Shown one piece after another: positions 23,275 to 30,965 of a stretch of 48,380 nucleotides of DNA (position 1 is its first letter; every line of letters starts with the position of its first letter). The notes below the pieces were generated by a model that searched no databases, was not told the DNA's origin, and saw only the letters and a program-made list of their open reading frames with translations. The position numbers and the translations under genes are program-made. The DNA comes from Nocardia alni (GTDB lineage Bacteria > Actinomycetota > Actinomycetes > Mycobacteriales > Mycobacteriaceae), in the NCBI RefSeq assembly GCF_019038435.1, contig NZ_JAGPOX010000070.1, positions 1 through 48,380 of the forward strand, in the 5' to 3' direction.

Positions 23275-23880
23275 ATGCCCAAACTGCACATCATCGTCGG
23301 AAGCACCCGTCCGGGCCGAGTGGGCCTGCCCATCGGGACCTGGGCTGCCGAGGCGGCCGCCCAGCACGGCGGATTCGAGGTCGAGCTGGTCGACCTCGCC
23401 GATTTCGCGCTACCGGTGTTCGATGAGCCCAACCACCCACGGACGGGCAAGTACGTCCACGACCACACCATCCGATGGAGTGCCAAGGTCGGCGAGGCGG
23501 ACGCGTTCGTGTTCGTCACCCCGGAGTACAACTACGCACCGCCGCCGAGCCTGGTCAACGCGATCGACTACCTGCACAGCGAATGGCTCTACGCCCCGGT
23601 CGGATTCGTCAGCTACGGCGGCGTGGCCGCCGGCACCCGCGCGGTCCAGGTGCTCAAACAGCTCGTGACCACGCTCAAGATGGTGCCGATTCCCGAAGCG
23701 GTGGCGATCCCGTTCTTCGCCCAGTTCATCGAGGACGGCCAGTTCCAGCCGAGCCCCGAGTTGGAACAGGCGGCGCCGCTGATGTTCGCCGAACTGCTGC
23801 GCTGGACGACCGCGCTGGCCGAGCTGCGCGCGAACCGGCCCGCTGCGGCGGTTCCGCCGGTCTCGGCAGCGGCGAAGTAA
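23275..23880 (+). CDS. NADPH-dependent FMN reductase family protein
   Basis: 201 residues, ATG with AGGAGG eleven bases upstream. The N-terminal strand and GSTRPGR loop (residues about 8-15) is the FMN phosphate-binding signature of this flavodoxin-like family. TPEYNYAPP (about residues 82-90) is the second conserved FMN-contact motif, followed by the YGGVAAG segment. Length is normal for the family. Members reduce FMN, azo dyes, quinones or chromate with NAD(P)H in the cytosol. The substrate here cannot be told. The downstream TetR gene starts on the stop codon, so the two form an operon and the reductase may respond to an electrophile sensed by the regulator. Confidence 0.9.
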   Translation: MPKLHIIVGSTRPGRVGLPIGTWAAEAAAQHGGFEVELVDLADFALPVFDEPNHPRTGKYVHDHTIRWSAKVGEADAFVFVTPEYNYAPPPSLVNAIDYLHSEWLYAPVGFVSYGGVAAGTRAVQVLKQLVTTLKMVPIPEAVAIPFFAQFIEDGQFQPSPELEQAAPLMFAELLRWTTALAELRANRPAAAVPPVSAAAK

Positions 23881-24428
23881 TGAACAGAACGTTGTCGAGG
23901 GCGGACGAGCGGCGGGCTACCGTCACGAATGCGGCGATCGAGGTGTTCGCGGTGTCCGGCTACCGGGGCACCCCGGTAGCCGAGGTCGCGGCCGTCGCGG
24001 GCATCTCCCCCGCCTATGTGTTCCGGCTGTTCCCGACCAAACAGGACCTGTTCATCGCAGCATTACATGCCTGCTTCGACGAGATCCTGGCCGGGCTGCT
24101 GGCCGATATGGAGAATCTGCCGGCCATCAGCCCCCGCCGCGCCCTGGCAGCGCTGGCCGACGCCTATGCCGACCTGATCACCGATCGGAAGCTGATCATG
24201 CTGCAGGTCCACGCGCTCGCGGCCAGCGACGACCCGGAAATCCGGGACGCGATGCGCGCGCAGCAGGCCCGGCTGGTCGAGTTCGTGACTGATCACACAC
24301 AGGCCGCGCAGGCTGAGATCCAGACGTTCGTCGCCCGCGGACAGCTGTGTCACCTGGTCGCGGCCCTCGACCTGGACAACTCGACCGAACCCTGGGCAAC
24401 CCGCCTCACCGAGGGCCTCGTCCATTAG
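23880..24428 (+). CDS. TetR/AcrR family transcriptional regulator
   Basis: 182 residues. The ATG shares one base with the TAA of the reductase gene, which sets the start. Residues about 13-60 form the TetR DNA-binding region: a helix, then VAEVAAVAGISPAYVFRLFPTKQDLF, with the typical Tyr/Phe and the phenylalanine-x-x-Lys end. The rest is an all-helical ligand domain with no clear subgroup. It probably controls its own operon. I see no clear operator just upstream of 23275. Three palindromes follow the gene at 24448-24513, but they lie downstream and may be terminators. Confidence 0.88.
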   Translation: MNRTLSRADERRATVTNAAIEVFAVSGYRGTPVAEVAAVAGISPAYVFRLFPTKQDLFIAALHACFDEILAGLLADMENLPAISPRRALAALADAYADLITDRKLIMLQVHALAASDDPEIRDAMRAQQARLVEFVTDHTQAAQAEIQTFVARGQLCHLVAALDLDNSTEPWATRLTEGLVH

Positions 24429-24447
24429 ACGAATCCGCCTGGTCGAA

Positions 24448-24513
24448 GTGACCAACCGGTCACCCCGCTCGAGTGATCAACCAATCACCCGCTCGGAGTG
24501 ACCGACCGATCAC
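24448..24513. repeat. Three 16-bp palindromes in a 25-bp tandem array
   Basis: GTGACCAACCGGTCAC (24448-24463), GTGATCAACCAATCAC (24473-24488) and GTGACCGACCGATCAC (24498-24513) are spaced exactly 25 bp apart with GC-rich spacers. Each can form a 6-bp hairpin with a 4-base loop, with small mismatches in copies 2 and 3. They lie between the end of the TetR gene and the original end of ffh. They may be tandem terminator hairpins or regulator sites. Confidence 0.6.
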
Positions 24514-24526
24514 ACATGCCGCAGAG

Positions 24527-24565
24527 CGCTGGGCCACCGAGTCGATGCGTCTCGGTGGCCCAGCG
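24527..24565. terminator. Strong hairpin, original ffh terminator
   Basis: A perfect 15-bp inverted repeat (24527-24541 with 24551-24565) and a 9-base loop, without a T-run. It lies just past the displaced ffh stop (24599) on the minus strand. Before the mobile element inserted, this was the likely 3' end of the ffh transcript. It may also stop the converging TetR transcript. Confidence 0.65.
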
Positions 24566-24598
24566 AAGGTTCGCAGCGGACTGCCGCCTACGAATATC

Positions 24599-24633
24599 TC
24601 AGTTCTTGGGGAACTTCAGCTTGGACAAGTCGA
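24599..24633 (-). pseudogene. ffh: Displaced 3' end of ffh (attachment-site remnant)
   Basis: Read on the minus strand, this segment encodes Asp-Leu-Ser-Lys-Leu-Lys-Phe-Pro-Lys-Asn and a TGA stop. That is the C-terminal ending of actinobacterial Ffh proteins (mycobacterial Ffh ends in a closely similar Ser-Lys-Leu-Lys-Phe-Pro-basic tail). Joining it in frame at the shared 10-bp core to the intact ffh at 36180 gives a normal Ffh end. It was cut off from its gene by the element. Confidence 0.85.
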
Positions 24634-24652
24634 ATATGGTCGACTTACACCC
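24624..24652. other. Element end (att half-site, distal to integrase)
   Basis: Shared core at 24624-24633, then a 23-base element arm at 24630-24652. This arm and the arm at 36159-36181 are imperfect inverted copies (16 of 23 positions match) around the central CAAG. Joined, they make a 50-bp palindrome of the size and form of a serine-integrase attP. Confidence 0.8.
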
Positions 24653-24687
24653 AGCACTCTACAGGGTGCCGCGACCTTGGAGAACCC

Positions 24688-24954
24688 ATGAAGCTGACAG
24701 ACGGCCTATGGAACGATGGAACGACGCATAGGCCGATGTGGTTGTACGTCTCGCTCGCACCCGTCGCTGAGAACTCAGCGTTTCTCATGGTGTACCGGTC
24801 GATACGGGTCACTCCGGGTAAATGGATGACCCGTGAACTCGAAGAGTTCCTTTCGCACCACGCGCATACCGAGTTGGCGACAACCAAGGTTGAGGACGCG
24901 CACATGTACGGGGGTTCCGGATTGGTCACCACGTACCTTATCGAGAATATCTAG
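24688..24954 (+). CDS. Unknown 88-residue protein at the element's left end
   Basis: ATG preceded by GGAGAACCC, a good ribosome-binding site. I recognise no family. The protein has a Trp-rich N-terminal part (residues 7-18 include two Trp), a central strand-like region (AFLMVYRSIRVTPG) and an acidic helix with two adjacent His (about residues 46-60). It sits just inside the left attachment arm and faces the tape-measure gene, with a terminator between them. Such an end position is often held by accessory (morphon or lysogenic-conversion) genes, which is inference. Confidence 0.65.
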   Translation: MKLTDGLWNDGTTHRPMWLYVSLAPVAENSAFLMVYRSIRVTPGKWMTRELEEFLSHHAHTELATTKVEDAHMYGGSGLVTTYLIENI

Positions 24955-24970
24955 CCGTAGAACGACGAAC

Positions 24971-25007
24971 AGCCCCCGGGCATACAAAGTATGCCTAGGG
25001 GCTTTTT
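24971..25007. terminator. Intrinsic terminator between the 88-residue gene and the tape-measure gene
   Basis: Stem of AGCCCC with GGGGCT enclosing GGCATA with TATGCC around a short CAAAG loop, followed by TTTTT on the plus strand. It ends the 24688-24954 transcript and may also stop the converging tape-measure transcript. Confidence 0.85.
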
Positions 25008-25042
25008 CGTGTCTCAGTGTTGAATCTAGGCGGTACTAACGC

Positions 25043-28000
25043 CTATCGGCGTCCGATGAACGACGCAGCCTGAATACGAGTATTGGCCGCACCCTCAGCG
25101 AGCATTGCAAGAACCCTCTGATCGAAAAGCTTCATTATCTCCTGACCAGCCCCGCCAGACGGGCGGGTACCGATATCGCCCAGGAATTCGTTGTAGTTCG
25201 CCTGAGCGAAGTCGCTACCGATGCCCTGAAGCTGTGTACCAACATCCGCTGCCGTGATCGGACTCTGTGTAGTGTCCGGCGTCACTGTGTACGGAGAATC
25301 CGTCGCACCTGGGTTCGGGGTAACCGTGACTGTGCTCATCGGTACCTGAGTGGCAGGCATAGTCACCATTTTTCCCAGTAGCCCAACAAAATCAGTGAAC
25401 AACCTCCACTGATCGTTTGTTAGAACCGCTTCAGGCTTACCCGACTGGTTGATACCAATCGAGTTGTTAGGGAAAATACCTCCCTGGTCATACCAATGGT
25501 GAGCCATCCAGAACTGCTGTGCAGCCTTCGGCGAACCGTACCGGTCACGGATGTAACGGGCCATAGCATCGCCCTGGATACCCGGGTTAGGGTTCTTGTC
25601 CGGGAGATACTGTTGCTGAGTCGAGCCCAAGAACTGAGCTAGACCGAATGCACCCGAAGGATTAACCGCGGTCGGATTCCAGCTCGATTCGTGGTCAATG
25701 ATCCATGAGGCAGCGGCCCACTGGTCGCCATTACCCCAGCCGTAGCGTGCGAATGCTTGCTGAACCTGGGATTGAACCGGACCGGTGCCGGGAGCACCGG
25801 GGGTATCTGTGCTAGCGCCACCCTTAAGGTAATCGAGTAGAGCACCCGAAACCTTGTCGAACATTGCTTTCGGGATTTCTCCGATACCGGGCACGGTGTG
25901 AATCAGGGACGACACACCGTTCAGTGCTGGCTTGAATGTGTGGTCGATAACCCAGTTCCACAACGAACCGTGACTACCGCCTGAACCAGGCGTAGCAGCC
26001 TGAAACAACCCGTCGATAATCGGCAGGTGGTATTGAGTAGGGAACTCGGAATTGTTGGCACCCGCGGCCGGCCCGCCATACGCAACATTGTTGTGTGAGC
26101 CACCAGCTTCGACGTTCACAGTCGCGAACTTGCCGTAACCGGTCAAAGTACCCGCTGTGTGGCCGTTAGCACCCCCGGAATCAGCACCGCCGATAACGCC
26201 GATAGAGAAGCCTTTTCCTAGGCCACCAGCCCAGTTTTGGCCGCCAGCGTTAACCGAGCCTGCCTGACTCTTGGGGAACGCTGTAGTAGCCCACCAACGA
26301 CCATGCCCGGTACCTCCGAGGACAACATCAGCGATAGCAGACATGAAGCCTGAGCAGTCCACTGGGCCGGGTGCCTCGCCACCCATTAGGTAGCTCTGTC
26401 CGTCCATGGAGCGGGCGAACTCGTGAGCATTGACCATTGCAGCCTCTACCGCGCCACCAGCCGCTAGCGCAGGCAAGCCAGCGATACGAGCCAAACCGTC
26501 TGCGGTACCTCCACCGTTAATACGGTTTAGGTTGGCTACACCGATACGTGAAACCGTATCGGCGTTCAAGACGAATTCACCGTTGGACAACATTGCCGGA
26601 ATCACGTCGTCTTTAGGACCACCCGCACCTGAAACAAAGCCACCCGTAGCGAATCTCACCGGATCTAGATGCGGGGCTTTCAGCCCGTCTCCGAGGTGCA
26701 GGAATCCTACAACCGAGTTCCATGCTTTAAATATTCCGTCATCCAAAACGGTCTGGATCACGAAATTGATCGGTGCGGTTACAATCTGCTTCAAACCGTC
26801 CCAGATCAACCCGATGCCAGATACGACCGAAGAGAACGTGTCTTTGAGGACACCGAGACCGGTCTGCATCGCTTTCCATGCTGGCTGAATTACATCAGTC
26901 CACGCACCGCGGACACTAGCGGAAACGCCATCCCAAACCGGGACCATGACATTTTTCCACAGCCAGGTAAACGCTGCGCCCAGCGCGTCTACCGCAGGAT
27001 GTAGAGCCGAGTTCCACAACCCTACGAAGAACTTTCCGAAGTCGTCTACGATATTTCGGAACGTCGCGAAATGCGTGTATGCGTAAACAACACCAGCGGC
27101 GAGACCTGCGAGCGCCAAAGCAACGATACCGATAGGGTTAGCTTCCATTACGGCGTTAAACGCCGATTGGACCACCGATGCAGCGGCAAGCGTAATCTTA
27201 TAAGCCTCGAATCCAGCCACCATTGTTCCGACTACTACCGCGAGAGTTCGGAATACCGGAGAGCCCAGCAACGGAACTAACGGTGTTATCCACTGAACGA
27301 CCGAAGCGAATGCGTTAGATAGCCGAGTGATAGACGGGGCCAGAATCGGTATAGCCTGCGCCAACGCTGTACCCAGCGATAGCGTGATTTCCGACAACGG
27401 CTTAACCAGCGGAATAAGAGCAATTCCCAGGTTCGTTAGCAACGTACCCAGTACCGGTAGAACCGGCTGTAGCCCTTGGGCTAGAGAAGTAACGAGTTTT
27501 GTAACTACGGGAAGAACACCAGCTAGCGCGGTGCCTAGTGCGGCACCCAGAGAGCCCAACGGAGGGCCGATAGATTGCAGCGCAGGCCCGAGCGCTTGGA
27601 ACAACGCCTTGATACCCGGTGCCGCTTGTGTCGCCAGCGTGACCAGCCCCGAAACCAGCCCGGACAATGCCGGAGCCATCGAGCTTAGGATTGCTGCGAA
27701 GTCCTGAAACAGTGTCGTCAACTGTCCAGAATTCGAGAGTTGCGTAAGCGTATTACCGATAGACCCGAATACGGACCCGATAGCGGTACCGATATTCGAC
27801 ATAGCGGGGGCAGCGGCCTTGCTCATGCTGAGCATGCCGTTTGTCAGGTTTCCGATTCCCCCGACCGATGCGTTGATAACATCGCGGGTTCCTGCAAATG
27901 CGGCCTGTATACCCTGCTGAGCCTGAGCGGTAGAGAAGAACGTCGCAGCGTTCCTACCAGCGTTATTGATCGCACCCGCCACACCGTCCATGCCCTCACG

Positions 28001-29122
28001 GACAGTCGGAATAGAAGTGTTAGCGAGATTCGAGAAGTCTGTACCCCAGTTGGCAAACAGCGAGTCTTGAACCGAATTACCGACACCCGAAAGCGCTGGC
28101 TTAAGAGCCAGCATCTGAGTAACGAAGTCACGTGCGTTAGGCGAAAGCTTAGCCATCGCCTGTTGTGCCTTCTTAGCCGAATCGCTCGACTGAGTCTGCG
28201 CCTGAACAAGAGCCTGGTTAGCCTGAACCAGCTTCGAATTAGCGTCGGTAACCGCCTCTTCGGCGGTCTGCACCGATTCGTGAGATTTGGTTACTCGCTC
28301 TTGTGCAGCGACAACCTTGTCTGACCCTTCGACACCCTTAGCGTTAGCGGTATTAGCGTCCTCTTGGGTACGCGAATTCTTTTGTAGAACGTCCTGCTGA
28401 TCCGCTAGTGCTTCGTTAAGTCGGTGCTGAGCCTCAGCAATTTCTAGTGGATCAGTCGAAGTCATTCGAGCCTTGTTAAGGTCTCGCTGAGCTTCCGCTA
28501 CCGAAAGCGCTGCGCCTTCAGCGTCTAGCTTTCCCTTTTCCGTCTCGCGGTTCAGGTCTTGCAACTGCCGCAAGGCATCCTTGCGGGACTGGGTTAGGTT
28601 CTGTTCTGCGTCCTGCGATTCGCGCTTAGCGTCTACTAGGCTGCGCTCTGCTGATTCCTGCGAACGCAGAGCGGAGGTAACGCCGTTCTGTGCGGACTGA
28701 ATGGCTTTGGCCTTAGCCTGAGCATCATCCGAAAAAGCATCCGATGCAGCCGCGGCAGTCTTGAAGGCATCCGCAATGCCATGGATTCCTACCGCGACGG
28801 TAGCAACGCTGAGCGCGCCAGCTCCGCCAACCGCGAGTAGCCCCGCACCGAGAGACGCTACTGCGCCAGCGGCTAGCCCAGCACCGCCGCCTAGTACGGC
28901 CATGTGAGCACCGAGCGTCGATATACCGCCTGCGGCGCTACCGAGGTCGGATAGCGCTTTCTTGGTAGCTATAAGGTCTTTGTTATCGACCTTAGTCCTG
29001 ACGTTTACCGGATTACGGTCGGCTTCGGACTGAACATCTTTCAGAGCATCCCGAATAGCGGGTTTAAGCTTAGAGGTGGACGGTAGGATGGAAACGTACG
29101 CTGTGGCAATTTCGATAGCCAT
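25043..29122 (-). CDS. Phage tail tape-measure protein with peptidase and transglycosylase domains
   Basis: 1,359 residues. The ATG overlaps by one base the stop of the zinc-finger microgene, so the two are coupled. N-terminal residues (AYVSILPSTSKL) are typical of actinophage tape measures. Residues about 120-330 are Gln/Ala-rich coiled coil, and about 330-720 carry long Gly/Ala/Val hydrophobic segments. An NlpC/P60-like peptidase follows (Cys in DCSGF near residue 923, His near 988 in NGHTAG). Near residues 1120-1215 is a soluble lytic transglycosylase-like unit (HESSWNP with catalytic-type Glu, then GLAQF). This is a complete, uninterrupted tape measure of normal siphophage size. Tape measures set tail length and are ejected ahead of DNA, and wall enzymes in them help entry. 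Having it without any other virion gene is very unusual. Confidence 0.93.
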   Translation of the reverse strand: MAIEIATAYVSILPSTSKLKPAIRDALKDVQSEADRNPVNVRTKVDNKDLIATKKALSDLGSAAGGISTLGAHMAVLGGGAGLAAGAVASLGAGLLAVGGAGALSVATVAVGIHGIADAFKTAAAASDAFSDDAQAKAKAIQSAQNGVTSALRSQESAERSLVDAKRESQDAEQNLTQSRKDALRQLQDLNRETEKGKLDAEGAALSVAEAQRDLNKARMTSTDPLEIAEAQHRLNEALADQQDVLQKNSRTQEDANTANAKGVEGSDKVVAAQERVTKSHESVQTAEEAVTDANSKLVQANQALVQAQTQSSDSAKKAQQAMAKLSPNARDFVTQMLALKPALSGVGNSVQDSLFANWGTDFSNLANTSIPTVREGMDGVAGAINNAGRNAATFFSTAQAQQGIQAAFAGTRDVINASVGGIGNLTNGMLSMSKAAAPAMSNIGTAIGSVFGSIGNTLTQLSNSGQLTTLFQDFAAILSSMAPALSGLVSGLVTLATQAAPGIKALFQALGPALQSIGPPLGSLGAALGTALAGVLPVVTKLVTSLAQGLQPVLPVLGTLLTNLGIALIPLVKPLSEITLSLGTALAQAIPILAPSITRLSNAFASVVQWITPLVPLLGSPVFRTLAVVVGTMVAGFEAYKITLAAASVVQSAFNAVMEANPIGIVALALAGLAAGVVYAYTHFATFRNIVDDFGKFFVGLWNSALHPAVDALGAAFTWLWKNVMVPVWDGVSASVRGAWTDVIQPAWKAMQTGLGVLKDTFSSVVSGIGLIWDGLKQIVTAPINFVIQTVLDDGIFKAWNSVVGFLHLGDGLKAPHLDPVRFATGGFVSGAGGPKDDVIPAMLSNGEFVLNADTVSRIGVANLNRINGGGTADGLARIAGLPALAAGGAVEAAMVNAHEFARSMDGQSYLMGGEAPGPVDCSGFMSAIADVVLGGTGHGRWWATTAFPKSQAGSVNAGGQNWAGGLGKGFSIGVIGGADSGGANGHTAGTLTGYGKFATVNVEAGGSHNNVAYGGPAAGANNSEFPTQYHLPIIDGLFQAATPGSGGSHGSLWNWVIDHTFKPALNGVSSLIHTVPGIGEIPKAMFDKVSGALLDYLKGGASTDTPGAPGTGPVQSQVQQAFARYGWGNGDQWAAASWIIDHESSWNPTAVNPSGAFGLAQFLGSTQQQYLPDKNPNPGIQGDAMARYIRDRYGSPKAAQQFWMAHHWYDQGGIFPNNSIGINQSGKPEAVLTNDQWRLFTDFVGLLGKMVTMPATQVPMSTVTVTPNPGATDSPYTVTPDTTQSPITAADVGTQLQGIGSDFAQANYNEFLGDIGTRPSGGAGQEIMKLFDQRVLAMLAEGAANTRIQAASFIGRR

Positions 29123-29280
29123 TAGGCCGCCCCGATAGTGTCGGCCTGGCGCTGATACGCGGTGCGTTTCCGGTTACTGCAAGTTTTGCAGCGGTGTTCG
29201 CGTCCGTCCCTGCGAGACTTATCCGAGTAGAACTCGGTTAGTGGCCTAGGTCGGCCGCAGATAGAACAGTCTTTCATCAT
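29122..29280 (-). CDS. 52-residue zinc-finger microprotein coupled to the tape-measure gene
   Basis: Reads from ATG at 29280 to TAA at 29122-29124, overlapping the tape-measure ATG by one base. The protein has Cys-Ser-Ile-Cys near residue 5 and Cys-Lys-Thr-Cys near residue 31, spaced as a two-knuckle zinc ribbon, and is rich in Arg and Lys. Small proteins with this pattern are common in actinophages and are often labelled HNH-like or zinc finger. No catalytic HNH residues are evident. It may bind nucleic acid or regulate the tape-measure gene. Confidence 0.7.
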   Translation of the reverse strand: MMKDCSICGRPRPLTEFYSDKSRRDGREHRCKTCSNRKRTAYQRQADTIGAA

Positions 29281-29316
29281 GAATAGCCTTAGAAATAAAG
29301 GGGGGAGAGATAAGAA

Positions 29317-29342
29317 CGACCTGCGGAAGAAACCGCAGGTCG
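29317..29342. other. Perfect 10-bp hairpin upstream of the zinc-finger/tape-measure pair
   Basis: CGACCTGCGG at 29317-29326 pairs with CCGCAGGTCG at 29333-29342 around AAGAAA. On the minus strand it lies about 35 bases before the microgene start, so it would fall in the leader of that transcript. The following bases are only partly T-rich, so it could be an attenuator, a structured leader or a terminator. Confidence 0.5.
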
Positions 29343-29411
29343 CAATGAGGGGGAGCTATGTTTAAATACGGGGGGATATTGGCCCGTATGCACCGAGGGG
29401 GGCCGTTCGAC

Positions 29412-29451
29412 CACCCCGGAGGGGTTGCACCCCGGCTCACACCTGAGCCGG
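29412..29451. other. Two adjacent hairpins in the tape-measure leader region
   Basis: ACCCC/GGGGT at 29412-29426 and CCGGCTCA/TGAGCCGG at 29432-29451 (4-base loop) lie in the 234-bp gap between the 44-residue gene and the zinc-finger gene. With the hairpin at 29317-29342 they make this gap highly structured. I see no ORF with a ribosome-binding site here. Confidence 0.45.
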
Positions 29452-29480
29452 AATGTCAAGACTTGAATTCAAAAGATTTT

Positions 29481-29507
29481 GCCCGGTCTTAGCTCTTAGC
29501 TACGGGC
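29481..29507 (-). terminator. Probable terminator after the 30847-29515 operon
   Basis: GCCCG/CGGGC outer stem with inner AGCT pairing, followed on the minus strand by a mixed A/T tract ending in TCTTTT. It begins 8 bases past the stop of the 44-residue gene, which fits a minus-strand terminator separating this operon from the tape-measure pair. Confidence 0.5.
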
Positions 29508-29514
29508 ATAACCC

Positions 29515-29649
29515 TTAGCGGTTAGCGCGGTTGTTGTGCTCGTGATACCAACGCCTGAGATTCGTTAGCTCTCGCTTAGCATCCTCAGAATTGCTAAGCT
29601 CTAATGCGATCAGGCACGCTTTATCAAAGCCGTATTCAGAATCAATCAT
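29515..29649 (-). CDS. Unknown 44-residue protein
   Basis: The ATG lies within the last codons of the 286-residue gene (start at 29649, upstream stop at 29642), which implies coupling. The sequence is one predicted amphipathic helix, acidic at first and basic at the end. No family is recognised. A longer in-frame reading from 29706 exists, but the overlap start is more likely. Confidence 0.5.
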   Translation of the reverse strand: MIDSEYGFDKACLIALELSNSEDAKRELTNLRRWYHEHNNRANR

Positions 29650-30502
29650 TGACACGTTCGCCTGTTTCGGCGTCAACAAAGAACCTGCGTGAACTGAAAC
29701 GATCAAGCGGTTCGACCCGCTCGATTACACCCTGATATGCACCGTAAGCGTGGTAATCCCTAGCGGTTTCTACCGCCTTGACTGGCTCACCAAGTGTAAG
29801 TAGAGCCGACCAGCGACCACAACGGTTACCGGTCGCATTCCACGCATTCCACACAGCCAAGCGTTCAAGTCCGACCGCTGTAGGTGCGAGCACCAAAGGC
29901 AAATAGGTATTGTCGTCACCATTCGTAACTCGAACCACACTCGAAGCCATATTGAACGCTTCACCTAGGACGGTTAGACGCGCGTCTAGACGCTGTGCAA
30001 TCGCTTCCAATTCAAGCCAAGCGTTCTGCTCATCCTTGGGCAAGCGAACCACTTTGTCACTCGTAAGCTCGGGATCGACTTTCGCAGAGTATTCGGTAAA
30101 CAGCTTCCAATCATCATCGAAAGCCTTAGCTACTACCTTAAGATTAGGATCAGCAACTTTGTTGTACTGAGCGATAAGCTTACCTGCGATACTGCGCCGA
30201 ACCTCTGTGTCGAGATGCGAGCTAGCCGTGCCGTATGAAGATCCTTGCAACGTGCCTTGCACCGAACCTACGGCATCCGCCAAGGTAATAGCGCGTAGTT
30301 CCGAGACATCATCACCAGACGATTTAGCGTCTACGATCATTTCGACCAGCCGAAGACTGAAAGACTCCGACCGGTACACGTATTTGGTTTCGTAAGCCTC
30401 GCGGATTCGCGTCCACTCCGCGGGCACCTGTCCGCCGGCCGATTCCACCATTTCGACCGCTTGCACGTGATTCGAATAAACGTCGGTGTTGTTGATATCC
30501 AT
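29642..30502 (-). CDS. Unknown 286-residue element protein
   Basis: ATG start with an upstream AGGGAG. Largely alpha-helical, with acidic patches. No signal peptide or membrane segment. In siphophages the genes just before the tape measure are tail assembly chaperones. This protein is longer than those, a terminator separates it from the tape measure, and I see no slippery frameshift arrangement into the 44-residue gene, so I do not call it a chaperone. Its position makes a role in capturing helper-phage functions possible, but nothing in the sequence shows it. Confidence 0.75.
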   Translation of the reverse strand: MDINNTDVYSNHVQAVEMVESAGGQVPAEWTRIREAYETKYVYRSESFSLRLVEMIVDAKSSGDDVSELRAITLADAVGSVQGTLQGSSYGTASSHLDTEVRRSIAGKLIAQYNKVADPNLKVVAKAFDDDWKLFTEYSAKVDPELTSDKVVRLPKDEQNAWLELEAIAQRLDARLTVLGEAFNMASSVVRVTNGDDNTYLPLVLAPTAVGLERLAVWNAWNATGNRCGRWSALLTLGEPVKAVETARDYHAYGAYQGVIERVEPLDRFSSRRFFVDAETGERVND

Positions 30503-30517
30503 TTTTACAAACTCTCC

Positions 30518-30847
30518 CTAGAGGCTAACGGTGCGGTTGTACTCAGAAAACGAACGGTTCAACGCCGTAGGCGAACTCTCGGCGTTGGTCATTTCGGTGT
30601 TGTACTTAGCAATCTGCGCTGCGTACCAATCGTTGTTGTCATCCTGCACAGTGCGTAGCTCGGCTAGCCGTTCTTCGGTCGGCTTATGATTCCGAGTCTT
30701 TGCCCCGGTGTCATGAATCGCATCTAGCATCGCTTGCTTAAGCTCAGCCCGAGACATCGCTACCGACTGGTTGTCGTCGGCATCGGTTTCCGGTAGCTCA
30801 CCGTTCAACCGAGCTAGAAGCATCTGTTTTAGTTCACTACTTGCCAT
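30518..30847 (-). CDS. Unknown 109-residue protein with internal repeat
   Basis: ATG preceded by AAGGAACACC. First gene of the operon with the 286- and 44-residue genes (15-base gap). It has a repeated helix: SSELKQMLLARL near residue 3 and SRAELKQAMLDAI near residue 32. The middle is Asp-rich. Size, charge and helical repeats resemble small scaffold- or regulator-type phage proteins, but no family is recognised. Confidence 0.7.
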   Translation of the reverse strand: MASSELKQMLLARLNGELPETDADDNQSVAMSRAELKQAMLDAIHDTGAKTRNHKPTEERLAELRTVQDDNNDWYAAQIAKYNTEMTNAESSPTALNRSFSEYNRTVSL

Positions 30848-30868
30848 GGTGTTCCTTACGTAGGCATC

Positions 30869-30947
30869 AAAAAAGCCCCTGTGTGGCTCAGTGAGCCACT
30901 ACCGGGAGCTTGGGGTACATCGGTATACTTCGGGATGATCCCGAGGC
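30869..30947 (-). terminator. Terminator after the initiator-like gene
   Basis: On the minus strand: a 7-bp hairpin TCGGGAT/ATCCCGA (about 30930-30945), then GTGGCTC/GAGCCAC (30883-30899) with an outer CCCC...GGGG pairing, ending in TTTTTT (complement of 30869-30874). It separates the initiator operon (stop 30964) from the 109-residue gene. Confidence 0.8.
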
Positions 30948-30949
30948 TT

Positions 30950-30965
30950 AGAATCGAACGATTCT
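30950..30965. repeat. 16-bp palindrome, copy 1
   Basis: AGAATCGAACGATTCT overlaps the stop of the initiator-like gene. A 15/16 match lies at 32644-32659 at the far side of the non-coding region. Two-fold symmetry suggests a protein-binding site, possibly for the element's repressor. Confidence 0.45.

Noticed and set aside
24448..24513. CRISPR-like array
   Set aside because: Only three short palindromic units with 9-base spacers and no cas genes.
29246..29440. 64-codon minus-strand frame before the tape measure
   Set aside because: It runs through the three hairpins. The 52-residue zinc-finger frame that overlaps the tape-measure start is far more convincing.
29515..30502. Programmed frameshift pair of tail assembly chaperones before the tape measure
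   Set aside because: No slippery heptamer seen at the overlap, the first protein is too long, and a terminator separates the pair from the tape measure.
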